From positions 1 to 7,200 of the forward strand of contig JAICVV010000102.1 in the NCBI GenBank assembly GCA_025935155.1: a stretch of 7,200 nucleotides of DNA. Reading direction: 5' to 3'. Origin of the DNA: Alphaproteobacteria bacterium (GTDB lineage: Bacteria; Pseudomonadota; Alphaproteobacteria; Micropepsales; Micropepsaceae). Shown here in pieces: positions 1 to 6,747 of the stretch. The notes below the pieces were generated by a model that saw nothing but the letters and a program-made list of their open reading frames with translations, had not been told where the DNA came from and did not search any database. The number at the start of each line of letters is the position of its first letter. Position 1 is the stretch's first letter. The position numbers and the translations under genes were made by a program.

Positions 1-1039
<1,039 letters not shown>

Positions 1040-1360
1040 TTACGCCGCCTTCTTGATCGGCTTCGATGGACGGCCCTCGAGCACGCCCATGATGTCGGAC
1101 TCCTTCATGATCAGGAGCTCCTCGCCATCGAGCTTCACTTCGGTGCCGGACCACTTGCCGAACAGCACGAAATCGCCCTGCTTTACTTCGGGGACGACCC
1201 GCTTGCCGTTTTCGTCGAGAGCGCCGGGGCCGACGGCGATCACTTCGCCTTCCTGCGGCTTCTCCTGGGCTGTATCGGGGATGATGATGCCGCCGGGGGT
1301 CTTCTGATCCTCCTTGACGCGGCGGACGACCACGCGGTCGCCGAGCGGACGGAATTTCAT
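1040..1360 (-). CDS. groS: 10 kDa co-chaperonin GroES
   Basis: Heptameric lid of the GroEL chamber, 106 residues, cytosolic. The start [12 protein letters not shown] is typical of the family. The mobile loop that binds GroEL is at about 16-33, with its hydrophobic anchor GGIII at 23-27. The roof and core strand [15 protein letters not shown] (62-76) and [13 protein letters not shown] (81-93) follow. I chose the ATG at 1358-1360 over in-frame upstream codons (the frame is open to 1474) because the protein begins there in homologues and a strong SD, GAGGAG at 1370-1375, sits nine bases upstream. The longer frame would also run through the CIRCE element and the promoter start region. A basic tail after the usual end ([11 protein letters not shown], 96-106) makes it about ten residues longer than E. 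coli GroES (97 residues, from memory). First gene of the operon with groEL. Confidence 0.97.
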   Translation of the reverse strand: MKFRPLGDRVVVRRVKEDQKTPGGIIIPDTAQEKPQEGEVIAVGPGALDENGKRVVPEVKQGDFVLFGKWSGTEVKLDGEELLIMKESDIMGVLEGRPSKPIKKAA

Positions 1361-1432
1361 GGGGGAATTCTCCTCAAATTCTAGTGTTAACAAGCGCTTG
1401 GTTGAGCCGGTCCGCACAGGGCACCAGCCGTG

Positions 1433-1459
1433 GCAGCACTCAAAATTCAAGAGTGCCAG
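1433..1459 (-). promoter_or_regulatory. CIRCE operator (HrcA binding site) of groESL
   Basis: The inner arms GCACTC (1436-1441) and GAGTGC (1451-1456) are perfect inverted repeats separated by exactly nine bases, the diagnostic CIRCE geometry (TTAGCACTC-N9-GAGTGCTAA). The outer three bases of each arm (GCA and CAG on the plus strand) depart from the consensus TTA/TAA and do not pair with each other, so the site is degenerate outside the core. It lies just downstream of the predicted transcription start, where HrcA would block transcription until heat or misfolded protein titrates GroEL. hrcA itself is not in the window. Confidence 0.9.
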
Positions 1460-1471
1460 CCCGATGCTGGG

Positions 1472-1500
1472 CATATAATTTTGGCCCTATGGAGCGTCAA
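1472..1500 (-). promoter_or_regulatory. Sigma70-type promoter of groES-groEL
   Basis: Reading the minus strand, TTGACG (1495-1500) and TATATG (1472-1477) are separated by exactly 17 bases, giving five of six and four of six matches to the vegetative consensus. Transcription would begin near 1465, placing the CIRCE element at about +6 to +32 of the leader and giving a roughly 105-base untranslated leader before groES. The position relative to CIRCE supports the call. Confidence 0.75.
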
Positions 1501-1546
1501 GGCGGATTGCGAGAAATTTTCTGTCGCGCCTCTTGAAAGTCCTCCT

Positions 1547-1576
1547 GTCATATGTAAGTAAAATCTTACACATGAC
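1547..1576 (+). promoter_or_regulatory. 30-bp interrupted palindrome, candidate operator of the ArsR-type regulator
   Basis: GTCAT-A-TGTAAG (1547-1558) and CTTACA-C-ATGAC (1565-1576) are 12-base inverted arms with one mismatched pair, around a six-base AT centre TAAAAT (1559-1564). The centre matches a sigma70 -10 hexamer at five of six positions. A TTGAAA at 1533-1538 could be the -35, but the spacing would be 20 bases, which is long. The palindrome ends immediately before the Shine-Dalgarno of the regulator gene, where an autorepressor would be expected to bind. Symmetry is seen directly; function is inferred from position and from the habit of ArsR-family dimers to bind such sites. Confidence 0.7.
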
Positions 1577-1580
1577 GGAG
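1577..1580 (+). promoter_or_regulatory. Shine-Dalgarno that decides the TTG start of the regulator gene
   Basis: GGAG (in ACGGAG) lies seven bases upstream of the TTG at 1588-1590. No ATG or GTG in that frame has comparable support; the nearby ATG at 1572 is in another frame. Confidence 0.65.
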
Positions 1581-1587
1581 ATCGCTG

Positions 1588-1899
1588 TTGCAGCCGACCG
1601 GGGACCAGTTGCTTGCCATTCTTGCGGCACTCGCCAACCCGCACCGGCTGCGCATTGTGGCGGCGCTGACGAGCGGCGGCCGCAACTATGTCAGCCAGCT
1701 TGCGCGCGAATTGGGCATCAGCCGCCCACTGCTCCATCTGCATTTGCAAAAGCTCGAAGAGGCGGGGCTCGTCACCTCGAGGCTGGAGCTCTCATCCGGC
1801 GGCAAGGCGCTCAATTATTTCGAAGTCGTCAAATTCGATTTCGAACTCAGCCCGGCGGCTGTCGCGGCCGCCGCCAAATCGCTCACCGGTTCCAAGTGA
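1588..1899 (+). CDS. ArsR-family winged helix-turn-helix transcriptional regulator
   Basis: Small DNA-binding regulator, 103 residues, cytosolic and probably dimeric. It opens with the ArsR-type helix NPHRLRIVAAL (17-27), followed by YVSQLARELGISRPLLHLHL (34-53), which is the helix-turn-helix with the recognition helix at about 45-57. KLEEAGLV (55-62) leads into the wing, 63-80, with GGK at its tip. The protein has no cysteine, so the thiol metal-binding motif of true arsenic or zinc/cadmium sensors is absent; its signal is unknown. Translation starts at a TTG supported by GGAG seven bases upstream. It is divergent from groES. It is followed after 18 bp by a small membrane protein and then by a four-TM protein, so it most likely controls that cassette and itself through the palindrome at 1547-1576. 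The family is clear; the target and ligand are inference. Confidence 0.88.
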   Translation: MQPTGDQLLAILAALANPHRLRIVAALTSGGRNYVSQLARELGISRPLLHLHLQKLEEAGLVTSRLELSSGGKALNYFEVVKFDFELSPAAVAAAAKSLTGSK

Positions 1900-1917
1900 C
1901 AAGTGAAAGGAAAACCC

Positions 1918-2175
1918 ATGTCTCCCACCATCTATTTCATCTCCATGGGCGCGATGCTCGGAACGATCATCCTCGTCTTCGGCATCCGCTTTCTTCAAGC
2001 CTCCGCCGTGGCGGGCGCCGATGCCGCCCATACCGACGCCTATCGCAGGCTCGCTTCGGACGCGGTGACGGCGCAGGCGGGCAATGCCGCGACCCTGTCT
2101 GCGATTCAGAGCGAACTCGGCGAGATCAAGGCGCGTATGGCGAGCGTCGAGACCATCCTGAAGACGGTGGAGTGA
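1918..2175 (+). CDS. Small membrane protein: one TM helix plus coiled coil (PspB-like architecture)
   Basis: An 85-residue protein I cannot assign to a named family with certainty. Residues 5-27 form one hydrophobic helix (YFISMGAMLGTIILVFGIRF), followed by an Ala-rich linker and an amphipathic heptad segment at about 60-84 (LSAIQSELGEIKARM, then VETIL). This layout, a short N-terminal TM helix followed by a cytoplasmic helix ending in an 'RM..VE.IL' pattern, resembles phage-shock protein PspB, but this is a likeness of shape and not proven homology. I chose the ATG at 1918 because AAGGA (1907-1911) sits six bases upstream; a GTG at 1903 in the same frame would overlap the ribosome site. It lies 18 bp after the ArsR-type regulator, and its stop overlaps the start of the next gene by four bases (GTGA), implying coupled translation and a shared function. 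Confidence 0.8.
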   Translation: MSPTIYFISMGAMLGTIILVFGIRFLQASAVAGADAAHTDAYRRLASDAVTAQAGNAATLSAIQSELGEIKARMASVETILKTVE

Positions 2176-2636
2176 ACAAGACGCAGGTGCAGGACGCGGC
2201 AGCAAACATGGACGCGGTTTCGAAACGCGATGGCGCCAGTAATGCGGTACCCTTATGGCGTCTTTACGTTCTTCGCGCCCTCTACGCGATCATGGCGGCC
2301 GCGGAGGGGTCGATCCAGTGGCAGGCGTTTCTTCATCACCCTCGTTGGACGCCGGCGAGCGGAATGGCGCACAGTTTCCTTTTGGCGCTCGCGCTTCTGT
2401 CGATTGCCGGAATCCGATATCCGTTGGGGATGCTGCCGCTGCTGGTTTACGAGCTGCTCTGGAAAACGATCTGGCTGTGCGGCTTCGCGCTACCATTGTG
2501 GGCTGCCAACCAGATGGACGCCGGCACCCGCAAATCGTTCTTCGAAATCGCGCCAGTCGTTATCCTCTTTCCCCTGCTCCCCTGGGGTTATATTTTTTCC
2601 AATTACCTGAAGAAGCCAGGAGACCGCTGGCGCTGA
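2172..2636 (+). CDS. Uncharacterised integral membrane protein with about four TM helices
   Basis: A 154-residue inner-membrane protein without a recognised enzymatic motif. Hydrophobic segments lie at about 27-47, 64-81, 86-110 and 124-143. The blocks RYPLGMLPLLVYELLWK (82-98), ALPLWAANQMDA (106-117) and the end PWGYIFSNYL, then KKPGDRWR (137-154) look like strongly conserved signatures of a widespread family of about 150-residue hypothetical proteins; this is from memory and not verified. The GTG at 2172 overlaps the preceding stop (GTGA), which favours coupled translation. An alternative ATG at 2208 (codon 13) is also possible and would remove only a polar N-terminus. The ribosome signal of the GTG is poor (GGTGGA abuts it). 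It is the third member of the regulator-membrane cassette; 50 bp later a sulfotransferase begins in the same direction. Function unknown. Confidence 0.82.
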   Translation: MNKTQVQDAAANMDAVSKRDGASNAVPLWRLYVLRALYAIMAAAEGSIQWQAFLHHPRWTPASGMAHSFLLALALLSIAGIRYPLGMLPLLVYELLWKTIWLCGFALPLWAANQMDAGTRKSFFEIAPVVILFPLLPWGYIFSNYLKKPGDRWR

Positions 2637-2686
2637 CCGGTGCGCAGGCGCCTGAGAAACAACCTTCGGTGGATTGAGGGCGGCCC

Positions 2687-3640
2687 ATGCAGCTGGTGAG
2701 AGCGGGAACGAAAGAGCGGCGGAGCTGGACGACCGACAGCCGCCGTTGGGCCTATTACAAGCCGCGAACGGACGACATCGTCATCGCAACCGCGCCCAAA
2801 TGCGGCACGACCTGGATGCAGCAGATCGTCTCGCTGCTGATCTTCCAGTCGCCCGAAGCACGTGACATCCAGAATGAGTCGCCCTGGATCGACATGCGGG
2901 TGCGGCCCGTCGAAGAGGTCACGGAGCGCCTTGAGGCGCAGACGCACCGGCGTTTTCTGAAAACGCATCTCGAGTTCGATGCGGTGCCCATCTACGAGAG
3001 CGTGCGCTACATCCATGTCGCGCGCGACGGGCGCGATGCGTTCATGTCTTGGTACAATCATTCGCGCCATTACTCGCAACTCAGCATCGGCCTGCAGAGC
3101 GCGGCGGGGTTGGCGGACGAGACGATCGGGAAGCCACTGCCTTTGCCGGGCGACTCCATCCATGATTTTTTTCAGGTTTGGATGGCAGACGGGCCGGAGG
3201 CGCGGCTGGCAAATGATTTTCCGGCACAGCGCTATTTCGAGATTGAACGAAGTTACTGGGCGGAGCGAAAACGGCAGAACCTGTCGATGGTCCATTACAA
3301 CGATCTGCTCGCCGATCTTGATGGGGAAATGCGCCGCATTGCGCAATTCCTCGATATCCAGATTCCGGAAGAACAGTGGCGGCCGCTGGTGAATGCTGCG
3401 AGCTTCCATTTCATGCGCGAGCATGGTGCCACCTTAATGCCGCGCGCCGCGCAGGGGTGGGATAAAGGCGCCGAGCGGTTTCTGAATGCCGGGACAAACG
3501 GCCGCTGGCGCGGTGTGCTCACCGCCGGAGACATCGCGCTCTACGAGGCGCGTGTGCGGCGCGAGTTGTCTCCCGGTCTCGCCCGCTGGCTGGAAACCGG
3601 CTCACGCGCAACCGGCGATCCGCGCACACTGCAGGACTGA
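2687..3640 (+). CDS. Sulfotransferase, cytosolic SULT-like (Sulfotransfer_1 family)
   Basis: Transfers a sulfuryl group from PAPS to a hydroxyl or amine of an unidentified acceptor. At 317 residues it is a usual length for the family, and no signal peptide is seen, so it should act in the cytosol. The 5'-phosphosulfate loop is APKCGTTWMQQI (36-47), matching the family's PKSGTTW pattern. The presumed catalytic base is His94 in LKTHLEFDAVP (91-101). The 3'-phosphate site is YIHVARDGRDAFMSWY (108-123), with Arg113 and Ser121 in the expected places. The C-terminal NGRWRGVLTAGDIALYE (271-287) matches the family's conserved C-terminal nucleotide-binding loop. The ATG is preceded by GAGGG at 2676-2680, six bases upstream. 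It follows the membrane cassette by 50 bp and may be co-transcribed with it. Substrate, and whether the partner genes matter to it, cannot be told from sequence. Confidence 0.93.
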   Translation: MQLVRAGTKERRSWTTDSRRWAYYKPRTDDIVIATAPKCGTTWMQQIVSLLIFQSPEARDIQNESPWIDMRVRPVEEVTERLEAQTHRRFLKTHLEFDAVPIYESVRYIHVARDGRDAFMSWYNHSRHYSQLSIGLQSAAGLADETIGKPLPLPGDSIHDFFQVWMADGPEARLANDFPAQRYFEIERSYWAERKRQNLSMVHYNDLLADLDGEMRRIAQFLDIQIPEEQWRPLVNAASFHFMREHGATLMPRAAQGWDKGAERFLNAGTNGRWRGVLTAGDIALYEARVRRELSPGLARWLETGSRATGDPRTLQD

Positions 3641-3707
3641 TGGCGGCCCTTGCGGAATAAAGGGTACGGGCGCAACGTCTGGGTGCTCGGGGCAGGGCGG
3701 CAATTGC

Positions 3708-3712
3708 GGAGG
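3708..3712 (+). promoter_or_regulatory. Strong Shine-Dalgarno that decides the GloVer-repeat protein start
   Basis: GGAGG lies six bases before the ATG at 3719. It argues against the in-frame TTG at 3650, which would prepend 23 residues to the signal peptide. Confidence 0.8.
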
Positions 3713-3718
3713 ATTGCC

Positions 3719-5017
3719 ATGGCTGTGCTAGCAGCGCCCCAGGTCATATGTTGCGCGGCGTTGGCCGTCGCGGCGCTCGCAAGCGCGGCGCACGCGAGCC
3801 AATACCAGGTGCTCTACACGTTCCACGGATTCCCGGCCGGGGATGGTGCCAACCCCCATGCTGCGCCCATCATGAGCAGCAACGGAAACCTGTACGGGAC
3901 CACCGAGGCTGGGGGTTCCTCGGGATGCGGCGTGGTTTACCAGCTCCACAAATCACGAAACGGAACCTGGAAGGAGACAATTCTCTACAGCTTCACGTGT
4001 GGAGACGACGGGGCTTATGCCGATGGCGGCGTCATCATGGACAAGGCAGGAAATCTTTACGGCGGCACGTCGCTTGGCGGAACGGGAGCGTGTTACCTGT
4101 TTGGCACGCGTATCGGATGCGGCGCCGTCTACAAACTAAGTCCGGACAAGCAGGGCACATGGGTTGAGACCACCCTCTACTCATGGCCGGCTCCGAGCAT
4201 CGATTACGATGGCCCGCTGGCCAGTCTGACTCTCGATGCGTCCGGCACGCTGTATGGAACGACGTCCTCGGATAATCCATGTACAACGAACTGGGGTAGC
4301 GTTTTCCAGATACAGCCAGCGGACGGCAACTGGAAGGAACGCGATATCCATCGGTTCTGCGGTCAGGGCTATGGCGGGCGCAGACCCGGATACGGCGCGC
4401 TTGTGTTCGATCCAGCGGGAAATCTCTACGGCACGGCATCGGAAGGTGGCCGCGATACGGATCAGGGCGTGGTTTTCAAACTGAGCCCGTCGGGTGCAGG
4501 CAAGTGGACGTTCACGAAGATCCACCAGTTCACGCAAGGCGAGGGCGGCACGCTCGAGGGCGGTCTCACGCTCGACGCAGCGGGCAATCTCTATGGGGCG
4601 GAGCTTTACGGCGGCCTGAGCAATTTCGGAGCGATTTTCGAATTGTCGCCCAGGGCCAGCGGCAAGTGGCACGAGTCCGTTCTGTACACCTTCGTCGGCG
4701 GCGGCGCCGATGGCCAAAACCCATGGCAAAATCCGGTGTTCGATTCCGGCGGGAATCTGTTCGGCACGACGCAGCAGGGCGGCGAAGCGCAATATTGCGT
4801 GAATTGCGGCGTGATCTACGAGCTGGTGCCACAAGGCGGCGGTCAGTGGAGCGAATCCGTCGTTTATAGCTTTGGCAGTCAGCCGAACATCGCCGATGGC
4901 TCCGATCCCATCGGCGGACTGACTCGCGGTGACGACGGCAGCTTCTATGGCACGACATATCAGTCCGGCGACCCATCGTGCGGCGGCTGCGGCGTGGTGT
5001 ACCAATTCACGCCGTGA
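3719..5017 (+). CDS. Secreted GloVer (Gloeo_Verruco) tandem-repeat protein, seven repeats
   Basis: An exported protein of 432 residues. Residues 1-26 form a Sec signal peptide with a hydrophobic core and an AHA|S cleavage site. The rest is seven repeats of about 52-64 residues, starting near 28, 89, 153, 210, 268, 321 and 381. The repeat core is 'LYSF...DG....L..D..GNLYGTT..GG....G.VY.L.P....W.E', the pattern of the TIGR03803 (GloVer) family. The last repeat ends at its GVVYQFTP strand without the final 'W.E..' strand, while the protein begins with YQVLYTF. This offset is compatible with ring closure of a seven-bladed propeller, which is inference. Cysteines cluster at the 'CG.VY' position in repeats 1, 2, 6 and 7, including CVNC (360-363) and CGGC (420-423), possible disulfides in an exported protein. 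Function is not established; families like this are annotated as extracellular repeat proteins. No anchor such as PEP-CTERM or LPXTG is visible. It is convergent with the next gene. Confidence 0.92.
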   Translation: MAVLAAPQVICCAALAVAALASAAHASQYQVLYTFHGFPAGDGANPHAAPIMSSNGNLYGTTEAGGSSGCGVVYQLHKSRNGTWKETILYSFTCGDDGAYADGGVIMDKAGNLYGGTSLGGTGACYLFGTRIGCGAVYKLSPDKQGTWVETTLYSWPAPSIDYDGPLASLTLDASGTLYGTTSSDNPCTTNWGSVFQIQPADGNWKERDIHRFCGQGYGGRRPGYGALVFDPAGNLYGTASEGGRDTDQGVVFKLSPSGAGKWTFTKIHQFTQGEGGTLEGGLTLDAAGNLYGAELYGGLSNFGAIFELSPRASGKWHESVLYTFVGGGADGQNPWQNPVFDSGGNLFGTTQQGGEAQYCVNCGVIYELVPQGGGQWSESVVYSFGSQPNIADGSDPIGGLTRGDDGSFYGTTYQSGDPSCGGCGVVYQFTP

Positions 5018-5054
5018 CTCCGAGGAACGTCACGACACGGTTGCTGCGGGGCGA

Positions 5055-5074
5055 GGCCGATCAGGAGTTCGGCC
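5055..5074. terminator. GC-rich hairpin at the convergent gene junction, weak terminator candidate
   Basis: GGCCGA (5055-5060) and TCGGCC (5069-5074) form a 6-bp stem with an 8-base loop that contains the GumN-family stop codon (5061-5063). There is no T-run on either side, so intrinsic termination would be poor; it may be only a coincidence of codon use. Confidence 0.25.
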
Positions 5075-5981
5075 CGTCCACCTTGTAGCCCGCGGCGCGC
5101 AATAAATTCGGCACGCCTGTCGGTCCGACGAGATGAGCCGCGCCGACCGTGATGAAGAACGTGTGCGGCTCGTTCAGCATCGCCTCGATCTGCGGCACCC
5201 ATTTGCGATTGCGGTCGTCCAGCCACGCTTTGCGGAAGACCGCGGACGTCCCCTTGTTCTCCGGCAGCAGGCCTGCAAGCTTTCTGGTATCGCCCTTCAT
5301 CCAGGCCGGCAGCAGCGCCCTATCGTCCTTGCCACGATGAGTCAGAATGTCCTTGAAGGTGATACGCAGGTCGGAAACCTCGTCCTGCTCGTGGCCTTCC
5401 TTGATGAACAGCTTGAACTGATCCTGATCGCGTTCCAGGGAGCGGAATTGCGTCACGCCGCGTGCTTTGGCGAGCGCATATACCTTGTTATCGACGCCCT
5501 CCGCCGGATAAAGCCCGCTGGTGCCGCTTGCCGCGCCCTCCAGTACCAGCGCCGCCAGCCACGGCCGCATGTAAACGATGAAGGTCGGATCGGCGTGCGT
5601 CAGCATCACCACATCGCGGAAGTCGGAGCGCATCTCGGAATCGAACATGGATGGCAGCGACAATCCGGCGGGCATCAATGCGTTGTCGCGGAAATAGGCT
5701 GCCGCGTGCGCGCGCGAGGCGGCGTCCATCGGCACCTCGAACACGAAGGTATCGGCTTCGTTGAGGCGCGCCAGCAGCTGGGGCGTCTGCCAGTGCACAT
5801 TCTTCGGCAAAGCATGGATGGAGCCGAGCATATATACGGTGCCCTTCGATCCACGGACTGTCCACATGGCTGGCGTGGCCGCCGGCGGTTTTGCGGGCGC
5901 AGGCTTCACGCCCGCGTGGGCGTGCCCCAGAAAAACCAGGCTGAGGACACCGAGAGAAAGACCGAACAGCGCGCGCAACAT
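5061..5981 (-). CDS. Exported TraB/GumN-family protein (putative metalloprotease-like fold)
   Basis: A 306-residue periplasmic or envelope protein. Residues 1-23 are a signal peptide (hydrophobic 4-19, then GHAHA|G), followed by a Pro/Ala-rich stretch at about 26-38. The body carries the TraB/GumN/TIKI pattern: 'MWTVRG..GTVYMLGSIHAL' (39-58) with the first GxxH motif GSIH at 53-56, the conserved Glu82 in FVFEV, GVD at 162-164, SLERDQDQF (181-189), and the second GxxH motif GAAH at 280-283. In the eukaryotic TIKI members these His and Glu residues are associated with metal-dependent proteolysis; activity in bacterial GumN proteins is not proven. I chose the ATG at 5979-5981 because it begins the signal peptide and AGGTGG precedes it, although the frame is open back to 6212. 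It is convergent with the GloVer gene, only 43 bp away, and divergent from the YceI gene. Confidence 0.9.
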   Translation of the reverse strand: MLRALFGLSLGVLSLVFLGHAHAGVKPAPAKPPAATPAMWTVRGSKGTVYMLGSIHALPKNVHWQTPQLLARLNEADTFVFEVPMDAASRAHAAAYFRDNALMPAGLSLPSMFDSEMRSDFRDVVMLTHADPTFIVYMRPWLAALVLEGAASGTSGLYPAEGVDNKVYALAKARGVTQFRSLERDQDQFKLFIKEGHEQDEVSDLRITFKDILTHRGKDDRALLPAWMKGDTRKLAGLLPENKGTSAVFRKAWLDDRNRKWVPQIEAMLNEPHTFFITVGAAHLVGPTGVPNLLRAAGYKVDGPNS

Positions 5982-6146
5982 GTCATCCACCTCTGGAAAA
6001 TGGGCGCAGCATGGCGCAAAGACCCTAAATCTCCGTAACCGTGAGATACTGGTCCCGCGGCGTGCCCTTTCGGTCTTGCCAGTCGAAATTCCTACCGCGA
6101 GCAGGTATTGTGGAGGTGACCTTGTAACTGAGAGAGACAGATACCG
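5982..6146. other. Divergent upstream region of the GumN-family and YceI genes
   Basis: A 165-bp region holding the regulatory signals of both flanking genes. I see no convincing -35/-10 pair on either strand. Weak symmetry exists: ATCTC (6029-6033) with GAGAT (6043-6047), and TACC (6093-6096) with GGTA (6104-6107). These arms are too short to call as operators. Confidence 0.5.
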
Positions 6147-6743
6147 ATGCGATGGCCGTTTCTTGTTGTGCTGTGTTTTGCCGTTAATTTCGGCATTCCG
6201 GCAGCAGCGCAAACGTCACTGAAGGTTCCCGCCGGCACCTACACGATCTACTCGAACCACACACAGGTGATGTTCGCCATCCGGCACCTGGGCTTGAGCA
6301 CCTTCTACGGCAGCTTCGGTCATGTCACCGGCTCGTTGCAGTTCGACCCGGCTCAGCCCGAAAAAAGCGCTCTCAACGTGCAGATCGACATGAACGATAT
6401 TGTCACAGCCGTCGACGAGCTGAACAAGGGCCTCAAGAGCGTATTCCAGACGTCCAAATACCCCACGGCCACCTTCATCTCGACGCGGATCGGGAAAACC
6501 GGTGAAAACACCGGAACCGTTACGGGCAATCTGACGCTGGCGGGCGTCACCAAGCCTGTAACATTGAAGGTGACGTTCAACGGTGGCCGCGACGTTCCCA
6601 TTCCCTTTCAGCCCTATCGTATCGGCTTCGACGCAACCGGAGCGATCAAGCGTTCGGATTTCGGGCTGACGCACATGATCTGGAGCGGCATGGTGAGCGA
6701 CGATGTCAATCTCACCATCAACTGCGAAATGGAGCGAAAATAG
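6147..6743 (+). CDS. YceI-family periplasmic protein
   Basis: Lipocalin-like periplasmic protein of 198 residues; solved family members bind long isoprenoid or lipid chains, and the ligand here is unknown. A signal peptide at 1-21 ends PAAA|Q. The YceI pattern follows: YTIYSNHTQVMFAIRHLGLS (32-51), G.F....G...FD (54-67), the FQTSKYPTATF block (100-110), LTLAGVTKPVTLKV (129-142) and the conserved end GFDATGAIKRSDFG (160-173). The start is the ATG at 6147, with a weak purine-rich AGAGAGA about nine bases before it. It is divergent from the GumN-family gene (165-bp shared upstream region), and a sulfotransferase gene begins four bases after its stop, so the two are probably co-transcribed. The name is certain at the family level; a specific role such as stress or isoprenoid trafficking is not supported by sequence alone. 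Confidence 0.95.
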   Translation: MRWPFLVVLCFAVNFGIPAAAQTSLKVPAGTYTIYSNHTQVMFAIRHLGLSTFYGSFGHVTGSLQFDPAQPEKSALNVQIDMNDIVTAVDELNKGLKSVFQTSKYPTATFISTRIGKTGENTGTVTGNLTLAGVTKPVTLKVTFNGGRDVPIPFQPYRIGFDATGAIKRSDFGLTHMIWSGMVSDDVNLTINCEMERK

Positions 6744-6747
6744 CCGG

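Noticed and set aside
1456..1470. CCAGC-N5-GCTGG inverted repeat next to CIRCE
   Set aside because: Short, overlaps the CIRCE arm and the predicted transcription start, and would not be fully present in the transcript; no support for a separate function.
1588..1899. Arsenic or metal sensing by the ArsR-type regulator
   Set aside because: The protein contains no cysteine and no ars or efflux gene is nearby, so the family name should not be read as function.
1533..2636. A single 367-residue plus-strand protein spanning the cassette
   Set aside because: Only its last part (from 2172) looks like protein; the first part runs through the palindrome and out of frame with the clear ArsR-type and TM-coiled-coil genes.
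2603..3424. Minus-strand 273-codon frame opposite the sulfotransferase
   Set aside because: The opposite strand carries an intact sulfotransferase with all motifs; the antisense translation is Arg/His/Pro-rich and has no recognisable domain.
3647..3664. CCCTT/AAGGG hairpin after the sulfotransferase as a terminator
   Set aside because: Only a 5-bp stem with no following T-run; too weak to call.
3746..3754. Possible lipobox (VICC) in the GloVer-protein signal peptide
   Set aside because: The residues before the cysteine do not fit L-[AS]-[GA]-C, and a good signal peptidase I site (AHA|S) follows.
4181..5005. Minus-strand 274-codon frame opposite the GloVer-repeat gene
   Set aside because: It is an antisense shadow whose apparent periodicity comes from the tandem repeats on the coding strand.
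5982..6212. N-terminal extension of the GumN-family protein by 77 residues
   Set aside because: It would bury the signal peptide inside the protein and cover the whole divergent regulatory region; the ATG at 5981 has a ribosome site.
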